From assembly GCA_902614085.1 (NCBI GenBank), contig CACMJS010000001.1:363127-427126 (forward strand): a DNA stretch of 64,000 bases. Direction: 5' to 3'. The notes under the pieces are model-generated. The model did no database searches. It was not told where the DNA came from and worked only from the letters and a program-made list of their open reading frames with translations. The translations under genes and the position numbers were made by a program. Below are positions 22,529 through 32,591 of the stretch, in pieces. Each line of letters starts with the position of its first letter. Positions within the stretch are counted from its first letter, which is position 1. The stretch comes from an uncultured Alphaproteobacteria bacterium. Its GTDB lineage: Bacteria; Pseudomonadota; Alphaproteobacteria; HIMB59; GCA-002718135.

Positions 22529-23209
22529 TTGTTTATGGTTGATATTTTAAAAGGTCCGTCAATTACTAAACACCAAAATCCAAAAAAATTGATGATCATG
22601 CTTCATGGATATGGAGATAACGCTACTAATTTTATTCAAATTGCTAATTTAATTGATCAAGATGACTGGGGGATGAAATATGTTGCATTAAATGCTCCAG
22701 ATACAATTCAAGATTATCCTATGGGGCATGAATGGTTTCAATTATATCTCAATGGCAATCATATTTCTAATGCTGGTGCAAAAGAATATGATGTGGCCAA
22801 AAAGAAAATATCTGAGAATGTTGAAAAAATTTATAACTCTATTTCTCTTTTGTTAGAAAATTTAAATTTAAAAACGACTGATTGTTTTGTTATGGGTTTT
22901 TCTCAAGGAGGTATGATGGCTTTTGAACTTGGGCAAATACTTCAAAATAAGTTGGCAGGCTTAGCAATTATATCTTCAAGAATTATATCAAAAGAACATA
23001 AGCCTAATAATGCATTTTTAAAAACACCAATTTTTATTTCTCATGGGGCTCAAGATGCTGTTTTACCTATTTCCAATTACAAGGAGTCACTTGAAGTTTT
23101 AAAAAAGTATAACTACAATTATGAAAATTATCTTATTAAAAGTGACGAGCATACAATGTCACAAGAAACAATAACTTTTTTTCAAAATTTTATTAAAAAA
23201 AATATTTAA
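22529..23209 (+). CDS. Phospholipase/carboxylesterase family hydrolase
   Basis: MLHGYGDNATNFI, MGFSQGGMMAFELG, SHGAQDAVLP. Confidence 0.87.
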   Translation: MFMVDILKGPSITKHQNPKKLMIMLHGYGDNATNFIQIANLIDQDDWGMKYVALNAPDTIQDYPMGHEWFQLYLNGNHISNAGAKEYDVAKKKISENVEKIYNSISLLLENLNLKTTDCFVMGFSQGGMMAFELGQILQNKLAGLAIISSRIISKEHKPNNAFLKTPIFISHGAQDAVLPISNYKESLEVLKKYNYNYENYLIKSDEHTMSQETITFFQNFIKKNI

Positions 23210-23273
23210 AGTAATCGAATCTTAATATTATATTATTATCTGAATAATATGACTTGGGTGAGTAGAAACTAAA

Positions 23274-23828
23274 ATGAGTACCGCAGAAAATCCAGCTTTA
23301 GTTCTTAATGCTGATTTTCGGCCACTATCTTACTATCCACTTTCTTTATGTTCATGGCAAGACGCTATCAAAGCTGTTTTTCTTGAAAGAGTCTCAGTCA
23401 TAGAAAACTACGAGCACGAAGTTCATTCTCCAAATCTTACTTTTAAGTTGCCAAGTGTAATTGCCTTAAAGGATTATGTAACTCCACAACGAAGACCTGC
23501 CTTCACTCGTTTTAATGTTTTTCTGAGAGATAATTTTACTTGCCAATACTGCACTAATCGTTTTCCAGCTAACGAATTAACATTTGATCATTTAGTGCCA
23601 AAATGTCTGCATGGAAAAACTACTTGGGAAAATGTTGTCTCAGCATGTACGTCATGTAATTTAAAAAAGGGAAGAAAACTTATTCAGAACACTGATATGA
23701 AACTTTTTAAAAAACCTCTACGACCATCGTCAATTCAACTTCAAAACAATGGTAGAAATTTTCCACCAAATTTTTTGCATGAGACTTGGAGAGATTATTT
23801 ATACTGGGATACAGAATTAGAAAATTAA
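23274..23828 (+). CDS. HNH endonuclease family protein
   Basis: CQYC...LTFDHLVPKCLHGKTTWENVVSACTSCNLKKGRK. Confidence 0.88.
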   Translation: MSTAENPALVLNADFRPLSYYPLSLCSWQDAIKAVFLERVSVIENYEHEVHSPNLTFKLPSVIALKDYVTPQRRPAFTRFNVFLRDNFTCQYCTNRFPANELTFDHLVPKCLHGKTTWENVVSACTSCNLKKGRKLIQNTDMKLFKKPLRPSSIQLQNNGRNFPPNFLHETWRDYLYWDTELEN

Positions 23829-24394
23829 ATTTTTTTTGAGATAGCAATTGCTGTTTTGCATCCAAGTTCAATTACTTTTGACATAATTTTATAACCAGGA
23901 GCACTTTCTGCGTCATGTTCTATTCCTATATCATGATGTTCTAGTTCATCATCTCTAAATTTAGAAATTGTTTTTTTTAAATCTTTATGATCGTCACCTA
24001 AAAGATCCAGTTGTTCTTGATAATGTTCACCAATAACTTTTTCTACAGCAACAGTACACGCCATAGCAGCTTTTTCACCCATTAAGGCAGTGGATGCGCC
24101 AAGCGCATAACCTGCAACATTCCATAAAGGAAGGAGTGCAGTTGGTCTAACTCTATGTTCCAATATTAATTCATTAAATTTATCAATATGCTCTTGTTCT
24201 TGGTCAGCCATATGTTGAATTGTTTTGCCAAGTTTTGAGCTTTTCCCAAATATTGCTATTTGGCCATCATATATTTTAGTTGCACCATACTCACCAGCAT
24301 GATCAACTCTTATGATTTCTTCCAAAACCTCCCTATGGGTAGTTTTATTCGAAGAAGGTTTTTTTTTAGACGTTTTTTTCTTTTTTAATGCCAT
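23825..24394 (-). CDS. coq7: Demethoxyubiquinone hydroxylase Coq7
   Basis: Di-iron motifs RVDHAGEYGATKIY, DQEQEH, VEKVIGEHYQEQL, DDELEHHDIG; start MALKKKK preferred over ORF start 24418. Confidence 0.9.
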   Translation of the reverse strand: MALKKKKTSKKKPSSNKTTHREVLEEIIRVDHAGEYGATKIYDGQIAIFGKSSKLGKTIQHMADQEQEHIDKFNELILEHRVRPTALLPLWNVAGYALGASTALMGEKAAMACTVAVEKVIGEHYQEQLDLLGDDHKDLKKTISKFRDDELEHHDIGIEHDAESAPGYKIMSKVIELGCKTAIAISKKI

Positions 24395-24860
24395 AGTATC
24401 TAAATAAATAAATAGCATTTAAAATAAAAATAACTAGTAAAACAAGCGTATTAATTGAAGCAGCAGAAATTCCAAAAAAACTCCAAATAACTTCATCACA
24501 ACTGATTACCTGCTTTGATAATATCTGCGCTTTGAGATCTGAAGCATTGTCACTGTTTGTTAGCATTGCTGAACAACCTGCTGGCCCTTTAAGAATTTTA
24601 TTTTCAACTCCTACGTGCCATATAGAATAAAATAACCCATAAACTGATGCAAACTGTATTACTAAATAAAGCCAAATTTTATTAAAATTTTTTAATAAAA
24701 ATATCAAAATCAAACATATTAAAATTAAATAATATGGATGTCTTTGCTTTAAACACAATTCACATGGCTGAAGATTAAAAAAATATTCTGCAATCAATGC
24801 TGATGATATCGAGAATAGAGAAATAATAAATAGAAGTGTTGTCCAATTACGAATTATCAT
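24366..24860 (-). CDS. dsbB: Disulfide bond formation protein DsbB
   Basis: Four-TM pattern with LQPCELCLKQRHPYY. Confidence 0.85.
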   Translation of the reverse strand: MIIRNWTTLLFIISLFSISSALIAEYFFNLQPCELCLKQRHPYYLILICLILIFLLKNFNKIWLYLVIQFASVYGLFYSIWHVGVENKILKGPAGCSAMLTNSDNASDLKAQILSKQVISCDEVIWSFFGISAASINTLVLLVIFILNAIYLFRYYGIKKEKNV

Positions 24861-25441
24861 AAAAATCTAATTATAAAAACACTTCCAATAAGTAAAATAA
24901 AAAACACAATAGTTAAAATATTAAAATATTTATCGATAATTAACTTAATTTTTTCACCAAAAAAATAAAGAAGTATTGCAATTAAATAAAATCTTAATCC
25001 TCGACCAATAATAGAAACAATAATAAACAAAAAAAAATTTAATCCAAATACACCGCTTGCAATTGTAATAAACTTATAAGGAAATGGAGTTATTCCAGCA
25101 CCAAGAACAATCAATATACCAAATTCTTTGTAATAATTTTCAAAAATATTAAAAGAATTTTCTAAATGATAAAAGTCTACAATATAAATACCTACTGAAT
25201 TGTAAAAAAAATATCCTATTGCGTATCCTAGTATTCCACCTAGAACTGAAAACAGTGTACACATAAAAGCATAAAATAAAGCCCTTGCTTTGGAAGCTAA
25301 TGCCATTGGTATTAACAATATGTCTGGTGGAATTGGAAAAAATGAGCTTTCTGCAAATGATATTAAACTTAAATACCATTTTGCATTTTTATGTTGTGCT
25401 TTTTCTAAGGTCCAATTGTAAGTTCTTTTAAGAAAATTCAT
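24857..25441 (-). CDS. YqaA/DedA-type membrane protein
   Basis: SFAESSFFPIPPDILLIPMALASKARA. Confidence 0.82.
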   Translation of the reverse strand: MNFLKRTYNWTLEKAQHKNAKWYLSLISFAESSFFPIPPDILLIPMALASKARALFYAFMCTLFSVLGGILGYAIGYFFYNSVGIYIVDFYHLENSFNIFENYYKEFGILIVLGAGITPFPYKFITIASGVFGLNFFLFIIVSIIGRGLRFYLIAILLYFFGEKIKLIIDKYFNILTIVFFILLIGSVFIIRFL

Positions 25442-25517
25442 TTAATTTATTTTTTTTAATAATTTTGATTTATACTATTATCGATTTTAAATCTAAATTA
25501 TCATAAATATTTCTTAA

Positions 25518-26714
25518 ATGGAAAATATAGAGACCAAAGAATTAAAAACCGCATTTTATGCAACCTTTTCACAAGGGTTTTTTGCAACACTTACCTTCAG
25601 TATGTTCATGGTAAATACACCAATTCTTTTCGATTTGATTGATATGACAAAAACAGAATTTTCTATAGGACTTATTACTTTTGGTATTTGTAATGTAATT
25701 ACAAATCAACTTACAACCCGTTTTTTACTCCCAAAAATAGGAAGCACAAATTGTTTAATAATTGCGAGATTATTGTACGCATTTATTCCATTTTCTATTT
25801 TTTACTTCTCTTCTTATAATTTTTTTATTTTTGTATCTATGTTGTGGGGGATTTCTATTGGTATACAAGCACCAAATATATTTACACAAGTTGCTATAAT
25901 AGAAGAGAAAACAAAAAAAATCCTTAATCCAATATTTAAATCATCCTTTAATTTTGGTTTTCTTCTTGGCGCAGGAATATCTAGTTTATGTCTAGGTTTA
26001 GAAATTGACCCTGTCTATACTACTTTTATTGTAGGTTTGTTTGTTTTGATATCAACTTTGACAATGTATTTTTTTGGATTGAATGTTAAATATGATGTTG
26101 TTAACAAAAATCCAAGATTTTCAATTCCAAATTATAAAATTATCATGTTTGCATCAATTAATATGTTTATTATCGCATTTATGGGAATAATAATTCAATG
26201 GTCACCTTTATGGCTCGTTACTGATCTTTCTGCGCCAATTTTTTTAGTCGGTTCAATTGTAATTCTTTTTAATGTAGGTGAAATAATAAGTAATTTTTTT
26301 GCTTCAAAACTAATCGCAAAACTCGGTGAAGTAATTGTAGGTCCAGTTTTTGCAATGATTGGTTCAATAATATTATTATTAAGTATTTTTTCTCAAAATA
26401 TATTAATAATCTTTATCGCTATAACAGTTTTTGGAATGTTAATTTCTAACGTAATGCCTATAGTATTTCGACAAGCAGTTAAAAATTCTCAAAATCCAAT
26501 CCCAGTTACTATTTCTCATATATCAAGCATTGCTTTTGTCGGAGCTATATTCGGACCTGGCGTTGTTGGGATTTCAGCTGAAACATTTGGTTTAACATTT
26601 AATATGTATGCTTTAGGTGTAATATTTTTTTTAATTGCATTACTAATGTTTTTTATAATGCGTGAAGATAAATTGGTAGGAGTAGAGGGAATCGAACCCA
26701 CACCACCGAAGTGA
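25518..26714 (+). CDS. MFS transporter; 3' end runs antisense into tRNA-Leu
   Basis: About 12 TM segments; last codons encode VGVEGIEPTPPK from the tRNA antisense strand. Confidence 0.75.
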   Translation: MENIETKELKTAFYATFSQGFFATLTFSMFMVNTPILFDLIDMTKTEFSIGLITFGICNVITNQLTTRFLLPKIGSTNCLIIARLLYAFIPFSIFYFSSYNFFIFVSMLWGISIGIQAPNIFTQVAIIEEKTKKILNPIFKSSFNFGFLLGAGISSLCLGLEIDPVYTTFIVGLFVLISTLTMYFFGLNVKYDVVNKNPRFSIPNYKIIMFASINMFIIAFMGIIIQWSPLWLVTDLSAPIFLVGSIVILFNVGEIISNFFASKLIAKLGEVIVGPVFAMIGSIILLLSIFSQNILIIFIAITVFGMLISNVMPIVFRQAVKNSQNPIPVTISHISSIAFVGAIFGPGVVGISAETFGLTFNMYALGVIFFLIALLMFFIMREDKLVGVEGIEPTPPK

Positions 26715-26758
26715 CCGGATTTTGAATCCGGCGCGTCTACCAGTTCCGCCATACTCCC
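26674..26758 (-). tRNA. tRNA-Leu(CAA), 3' CCA encoded
   Basis: Reverse strand GGGAGTATGGCGGAACTGGTAGACGCGCCGGATTCAAAATCCGG...GGGTTCGATTCCCTCTACTCCTACCA; acceptor GGGAGTA/TACTCCT; anticodon CAA. Confidence 0.95.
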
Positions 26759-26849
26759 TGTTTATATATACAGCTTTTACTAGTTTTTTATATTTAAGTC
26801 TATTAAGTTATATTTCTTTATAAACTCAAAAGATTAAGTTTTCTTAATT

Positions 26850-27629
26850 ATGATTTTAAATAAAAAAAAAATAATTTTTCTTCATATACCTAAAACTGCT
26901 GGAAGCACATTCAGAATGTTTTTAGATAGTTTAAATAAGCAAGAAACTTTTGCTCATTACCATTTTGGCACGAAAGGAATTATTCCTAAATTCCATCCAG
27001 ATTATTTTAAAATTTCAAAAACTGATAACAATTTTAAACCACTAGAAATATATTCAGGACATTTTGTATTTAGTAAACATTGTATTGATTCAGATTTATT
27101 AACTTTTATTAGAGATATACATGAAACCTTTTTTTCAAACTTTTATTTTTTTTATTTCAGAACTTTCAAAAAAAAGAATATGAATGTTAAAAATTTTGAT
27201 TTTATTAAAAATTATATTGAATTAAATATAAAACTATCACTGGACGATGTAACAACAATTAAAAACTTATTAGAGAACAATTTTATAAATTCTAATCCTT
27301 TTACTAAAGTATTTGCTGGAATACCTTTTGAAAAATACTTCTTTGTTAAGCAAGATTTAAAAATAAATGATGAAATTTATTTACTTGCTTTGAAAAATAT
27401 TAAATATTTTAAATACATAATAAATAACAAATCTGTAAAACAATTTTTTTTTAATTTTTTAAATAAATATGATTTTAAAGTAAGAAGTTTTACATCTCAA
27501 AATGTAGCAAACTATGATAGAAATCTAATAAATTTAATTTCAAATAAATTACATGATGATATCTTAGAATATAACAAGTACGATAATATGCTTTTACAAG
27601 AAATAAAAAAATCTAGATCTTATATTTAA
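26850..27629 (+). CDS. Sulfotransferase-family-like protein (divergent)
   Basis: N-terminal IIFLHIPKTAGSTFRMFLD P-loop and later LLTFIRDIHETFFSNFYFF resembling the RDP..R..S.Y motif; Phe/Asn/Lys-rich. Confidence 0.65.
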   Translation: MILNKKKIIFLHIPKTAGSTFRMFLDSLNKQETFAHYHFGTKGIIPKFHPDYFKISKTDNNFKPLEIYSGHFVFSKHCIDSDLLTFIRDIHETFFSNFYFFYFRTFKKKNMNVKNFDFIKNYIELNIKLSLDDVTTIKNLLENNFINSNPFTKVFAGIPFEKYFFVKQDLKINDEIYLLALKNIKYFKYIINNKSVKQFFFNFLNKYDFKVRSFTSQNVANYDRNLINLISNKLHDDILEYNKYDNMLLQEIKKSRSYI

Positions 27630-27831
27630 TAATTTAAATTAAAAAAATGACTGTACTTTATTTCTGATCTAGGATTAAATCAAAATATGACCATCTCAGC
27701 GATTCATTTTAAGCTTCAAAAGAATCAAGAAGAGAACAATACTAAAATAAGCCTTGTTTCATCCCTTAACCTCTTATCGATATTTTGGTATAATATCTCA
27801 ATGAAAAAACTTTTGTTACTTATCGAGGTGA

Positions 27832-28434
27832 TTATCTTTTTAGATTAAATTTAGAAGAAATAGTCGTGTACTCACTATATCCCATTCTTGCTATATATCT
27901 CATTGAAACACTATCTACTCTATTATTCTTTATATATTTATTATTTATGAAAACTCCAATTACTTCCCCAACAATCATTGTTGAAATTTTGTTAGAATTT
28001 GATTTTAATTTAATTGTTTTTATTAATTTACATTCTAAATTTACTGGGCTATCTTTTACTGAGGGCACTTTAACAAGTTTTGATTTTTTCTTTTTTAAAT
28101 TTGAAAAATAAAATTCATCTTCATTTGGTTTAAAGTCTTTTGAAGAGATATTCATCTGATTTCGTGAAGCGGAGGTTGCAAAATTGACGACAAATTCTTT
28201 TGTAGATAAAATATTTGATAATGAGTCTTTATATTTTCCATGAGCTGAGCTACCATTAGAACAAAACATAACTTGTGGAGGCTCATCAGCCACAGCGTTA
28301 AAATATGAATATGGAGCTAAATTAGCTATTCCATTTTTATTAATTGAAGAAATCCATCCAATAGGTCGAGGAAAAATAAGAGATTTAAATGGATCTATTT
28401 TAAAAGGACTTCCCTTTTTTGGCTCATAAAACAT
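27832..28434 (-). CDS. Flavin reductase-like FMN-binding protein (DIM6/NTAB type)
   Basis: FKSLIFPRPIGWISSINKNGIANLAPYSYFNAVADEPPQVMF. Confidence 0.88.
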   Translation of the reverse strand: MFYEPKKGSPFKIDPFKSLIFPRPIGWISSINKNGIANLAPYSYFNAVADEPPQVMFCSNGSSAHGKYKDSLSNILSTKEFVVNFATSASRNQMNISSKDFKPNEDEFYFSNLKKKKSKLVKVPSVKDSPVNLECKLIKTIKLKSNSNKISTMIVGEVIGVFINNKYIKNNRVDSVSMRYIARMGYSEYTTISSKFNLKR

Positions 28435-28442
28435 TATCTTTT

Positions 28443-28856
28443 TTATACATAAGAATTTGCGTACTCTTTTATTTTTTCAAGCATTGAATAAACGCCATTT
28501 CTTCTTCCTGGGGTTAAAAGAGTATCAAGATCTAAAATATTAAGCATCTTAAAATCAGATTCTTTAATTTCAGATGGACTTCTATCACCATAAATATCAC
28601 ATAAAATTGTCACCATACCCTTTGATATAAATGCATCTGAGTCATAATAAAATGAAAGTTTATTTTCTTTTAATTGAGGCACTAACCAAACTTGTGCCTG
28701 ACATCCTGAAACTTTAAATGAGTCTTTTCTATATTCTTCAGGAAAATTTTTAGCATTTTTCGCCTGATCAATTAAAAACTTATACTTATCCATTCCGTCA
28801 TCGAATAGATCTAGACTCTCTTTGTAGTAATTTATTTTTTCTTCTATTGTTTTCAT
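28443..28856 (-). CDS. sufE: SufE-like sulfur acceptor
   Basis: VSGCQAQVWLVPQL motif with catalytic Cys, and MTPGRR-like LTPGRRNGVYSML. Confidence 0.88.
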   Translation of the reverse strand: MKTIEEKINYYKESLDLFDDGMDKYKFLIDQAKNAKNFPEEYRKDSFKVSGCQAQVWLVPQLKENKLSFYYDSDAFISKGMVTILCDIYGDRSPSEIKESDFKMLNILDLDTLLTPGRRNGVYSMLEKIKEYANSYV

Positions 28857-29902
28857 GACATAAATTTTCTTAAAACTTTAGCAGAATCTTCTGGCAATAC
28901 ATCCATAATGAAAACACCAGCCATTGACTCAGAGCCTGCTAAAACTTTAGGTTTATCTCCGTGTCTTAAAGGTGGATAAAATTCAACATGAAAATGAAAC
29001 TGATTATCATCTAATTCAGGGGAAGCATGTAAACCCATTATATACGGGCATCTTTTATTTAGAAAATTATCATATCCTTTTACAACCTGTTGAATACATT
29101 TAGAAAAATCTTCAATTTGCTTATCATTAAATTTCCAAGGTCCTTCAATTTGAATTTTTGGTATTATCCATATCTCATAAGCATATCTAGCAAAGGGTGG
29201 TACAGCTGCAATAAAATTATCATTTTGATAAACATAATACTTCTCCTCCAATTCCTTCATAATTTTAATTAAAAAGTTCTCTTTTTTAAATGCCCTTATT
29301 TCTTTTTCAATTGCAGGAGGAATAAAAGGATAAGCATATATTTGACCATGTGGATGATGAAGGGTAACCCCACATTCTTCTCCTCTATTTTCAAAAGGCA
29401 AAATATATTTAACATCAGGTTTCTTTTGCAACTCCGTATATCTATCAATCCAAACTTTAGTTAATAATTCTATTCGCTCTAAAGGCATTTCAGAAATTGT
29501 ATCAAGATGTTCATGTGAATAAACAACTACTTCGCATTCCCCTTTTGAAGGTTTACTCAAAACTTTTTCCAAAAATATATTTTCACCTTTGGTATTAAAA
29601 CTAGCCCAACGATTTGGAAAGACTGCAACTTCAAAGTTTGAAAATGGTATCTCTGTTGGATAATTTAAATTTGCACCTGGACAAAGTGGGCAATATTCTT
29701 TTGGTGGAAATGAAGTTCTGTCTTTTCTTCCTGCTGAGTAGGTAACCCATTCTTCCCTTGAAGGATTCCATCTCATATGAGGTTTAGGAATTTCTGTAAT
29801 CTCAAGTTCTTGGCTTGGGGACTCTTTATGTTCATTATAACCATAAAGATAAAGTTCTTTTTTATCATTTCTTATAAAAATTCTTTTATGTATTTGATTC
29901 AT
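28853..29902 (-). CDS. galT: Galactose-1-phosphate uridylyltransferase
   Basis: CPLCPG, FENRGEECGVTLHHPHGQIYAYPFIPP, HFHVEFYPPLR. Confidence 0.94.
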   Translation of the reverse strand: MNQIHKRIFIRNDKKELYLYGYNEHKESPSQELEITEIPKPHMRWNPSREEWVTYSAGRKDRTSFPPKEYCPLCPGANLNYPTEIPFSNFEVAVFPNRWASFNTKGENIFLEKVLSKPSKGECEVVVYSHEHLDTISEMPLERIELLTKVWIDRYTELQKKPDVKYILPFENRGEECGVTLHHPHGQIYAYPFIPPAIEKEIRAFKKENFLIKIMKELEEKYYVYQNDNFIAAVPPFARYAYEIWIIPKIQIEGPWKFNDKQIEDFSKCIQQVVKGYDNFLNKRCPYIMGLHASPELDDNQFHFHVEFYPPLRHGDKPKVLAGSESMAGVFIMDVLPEDSAKVLRKFMS

Positions 29903-30869
29903 TAATTTTTTCTTCCCATTTAATTGAAGAATTTATAATTTCACTTAGATCATTATGTTTTGGTCTCCAATCAATATGTTTTAATATTTTTGATGTATCT
30001 GCAATTAATTGTTCAACATCTCCATCTCTTCTATTTGAAAATTTATAATCAATTTTATCTTCTGAAATTTTATTTGCAGTATTTATAACATCCAAAACAC
30101 TAAAACCATTTCCATAACCACAATTAAATAAATTAGATTCTGAACTTTCTAATAAATATTTTGCAACTTCTAAGTGGATATCAGCTAGATCAGAGACATG
30201 AATATAGTCTCTGATAGCTGTTCCATCAGGAGTATTATAATCATTACCAAATATCTCAATATGATCTCTTTTACCTACAACTACCTCAGATAAAATTTTA
30301 ATTAAATGTGTTGATCTTTTAGATATTTGACCTGATCTTAATTTTTTATCAGCACCAGCAACGTTAAAGTATCGTAATATTATAAATTTGTAGTCATCTT
30401 TATTTTCAAATAAAAAATTTTCTGTTTTTATTTTAGATTCTGCATATGGATTTTGAGGATTTAAATTTGTATTTTCATCTATTAATTTATTTTCACTTAC
30501 TGATCCATATGCAGCAGCTGTTGAAGAAAATACTATTTTATTTAATCCATTTTTTTTACAAGTTTCAAATAGTTTAGTTGCATTTTCAGTATTATTATCA
30601 AAATATTTCTGCGGATATTTTACAGATTCCTCAACTTGAATAAAACCAGCAAAATGCATTAATAAATCAAAGCTATTAGATTTTATAAGCTCAGAAATTA
30701 CTTTTTCATCACTAATATTACAATTTGTAAAAAATGCATTTTTAGGAATGAGACTTTCATTTCCAGTAGATAAATCATCAATAATATGAACATTATGACC
30801 AGCATCTAGAAGAGAAAGAGCGGCATGACTACCTATATATCCGGCACCACCTGTTAAAAGAAAATTCAT
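29886..30869 (-). CDS. galE: UDP-glucose 4-epimerase
   Basis: LLTGGAGYIGSHAALSLLDAGH, SSTAAAYG, NPYAESK, RYFNVAGA. Confidence 0.94.
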   Translation of the reverse strand: MNFLLTGGAGYIGSHAALSLLDAGHNVHIIDDLSTGNESLIPKNAFFTNCNISDEKVISELIKSNSFDLLMHFAGFIQVEESVKYPQKYFDNNTENATKLFETCKKNGLNKIVFSSTAAAYGSVSENKLIDENTNLNPQNPYAESKIKTENFLFENKDDYKFIILRYFNVAGADKKLRSGQISKRSTHLIKILSEVVVGKRDHIEIFGNDYNTPDGTAIRDYIHVSDLADIHLEVAKYLLESSESNLFNCGYGNGFSVLDVINTANKISEDKIDYKFSNRRDGDVEQLIADTSKILKHIDWRPKHNDLSEIINSSIKWEEKINESNT

Positions 30870-30975
30870 ATATGTATCTAATAAATTAATATTTATTAAT
30901 TTAAAATTGATATATTTTGTAAATGACTAATATTATAGGCCTCTTTAATTATTGAATTCAAAATAAAGTCTGTTA

Positions 30976-31743
30976 ATGCTAAAAAAAGACATATCGTTCC
31001 GACATATGAGATTAGATAAAAAAAATATTATAGTTACTGCAGCTGCACAAGGTATCGGAAGAGCAACCGCACTTAAATTTGCAAATGAGGGGGCTAAAGT
31101 TTTAGCAACTGATATTAATGAAGATAAACTAAATGATTTAAAAAATGAGAATAAGAGTATCCAAACAATGAAACTGGATTCAACAAACAAAAAAGATGTA
31201 GAGACCTTTTGTTCTTCTGTAGATAAGATTGATGTTTTATTTCATGCAGTAGGTTTTGTTCATCACGGAACAATTCTTGATTGTGATGAGGATGAGTTTG
31301 CACGATCAATCAATGTTAATATATTTTCTGCATATTTAATGACCTACAATCTTTTGCCAAAAATGTTGAAAGAAAAAAAAGGTAATATCGTTATTGTTTC
31401 TTCTGCTGCATCTAATGTTAAAGGTGTGCCTAATAGGTTTATCTATGGAACTACAAAAGCAGCATTAAATGGTTTTGTAAAAGCTATAGCTATTGATCAC
31501 ATAAAAGATGGAATTCGCTGCAACGCTATTTTGCCGGGAACTGTTGAAACACCATCTTGGGAAGGCAGAGTTAATATGGCCGATGATCCAGTTAAAGCAA
31601 GGTCAGATTTTATAGCAAGACAGGCAATGGGAAGATTAGCGCAACCAGAAGAAATAGCATCGCTTGCAACTTATTTAGCAAGTGATGAATCAGATTTTGT
31701 TACTGGAACATTAAATTTAATTGATGGAGGATGGACTTTATAA
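30976..31743 (+). CDS. SDR, 2-keto-3-deoxy-L-fuconate dehydrogenase-like (DHRS6/BDH2 group)
   Basis: AAAQGIGRATALKFANEGA, HAVGFVHHGTILDCDEDEF, YGTTKAA, IRCNAILPGTVETPSWEGR; true start may be 31006. Confidence 0.82.
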   Translation: MLKKDISFRHMRLDKKNIIVTAAAQGIGRATALKFANEGAKVLATDINEDKLNDLKNENKSIQTMKLDSTNKKDVETFCSSVDKIDVLFHAVGFVHHGTILDCDEDEFARSINVNIFSAYLMTYNLLPKMLKEKKGNIVIVSSAASNVKGVPNRFIYGTTKAALNGFVKAIAIDHIKDGIRCNAILPGTVETPSWEGRVNMADDPVKARSDFIARQAMGRLAQPEEIASLATYLASDESDFVTGTLNLIDGGWTL

Positions 31744-32591
31744 TGAAAACTTTAAGATACAGAATTGGAAATGAAGTTAAACCAGGAATACTTGATCAAG
31801 AAGGAAATATTCGCGATGTATCATCTCTTGTTAAGGATTGGGATAATAAAAATGTAACTATTAGCAAGTTAAATGAAGTGAAAAAAATTGATCCTACATC
31901 TTTACCTCTAGTTGAAAACAGTGATGGATATGCACCTTGTGTTTGTAAAGAAAGTATTGGAAAATTTATTTGTATCGGGCTTAATTATTCTGATCATGCT
32001 GAAGAAACTGGGATGAAAGTTCCGCCTGAACCAATTATATTTGCGAAAGCAACAAGTGCTGTTATTGGTCCAAATGATGATGTAGAAATTCCTAAAAAAT
32101 CTGTAAAATCTGACTGGGAAGTAGAACTTGGAGTAATCATTGGAAAAGAAGCTAAGTATATTTCAGAAAGTGAATCACAATCTCATATTGCTGGATACTG
32201 CGTTATCAATGATCTAAGTGAAAGAGAATTTCAGATAGAACACTCAGGTCAGTGGGTGAAAGGTAAGTCTTGCGATACTTTTGGACCAATTGGTCCCTAT
32301 TTGGTTACAACTGATGAAGTACCTGATCCACAAAATCTTAAAATGTGGTTAGAAGTTAATGGTAAAACAATGCAAAATGGTTCAACCAATACTATGGTTT
32401 ATGGTGTAAATTTTCTAGTAAGTTATTTAAGTCAATTTATGTCATTGCAACCTGGTGACATTATTTCCACTGGTACGCCTCCCGGTGTTGGCATGGGAAT
32501 GAAACCCCAAGTATTTTTAAAAGCTGGCGATGTAATGAAACTTGGTATTGAAGGTCTAGGAGAGCAAACTCAAAAAACTATTCAGGCATAA
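31743..32591 (+). CDS. Fumarylacetoacetate hydrolase family, 2,4-diketo-3-deoxy-L-fuconate hydrolase-like
   Basis: FICIGLNYSDHAEETGMKVPPEPIIFAKATSAVIGPND, DWEVELGVIIGKEA, STGTPPGVGMG; taATG start at 31743. Confidence 0.85.
   Translation: MKTLRYRIGNEVKPGILDQEGNIRDVSSLVKDWDNKNVTISKLNEVKKIDPTSLPLVENSDGYAPCVCKESIGKFICIGLNYSDHAEETGMKVPPEPIIFAKATSAVIGPNDDVEIPKKSVKSDWEVELGVIIGKEAKYISESESQSHIAGYCVINDLSEREFQIEHSGQWVKGKSCDTFGPIGPYLVTTDEVPDPQNLKMWLEVNGKTMQNGSTNTMVYGVNFLVSYLSQFMSLQPGDIISTGTPPGVGMGMKPQVFLKAGDVMKLGIEGLGEQTQKTIQA

Noticed and set aside
26516-26752. ORF on minus strand (MAELVDAPDSKSGHFGGVGSIPSTPTNL...)
   Set aside because: Classic spurious translation of a tRNA gene plus antisense of the MFS CDS
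31743-32591. FAH-family gene as a homoprotocatechuate or ureidoglycolate enzyme
   Set aside because: Family alone permits it, but coupling to the DHRS6-like SDR and LldD favours the L-fuconate route
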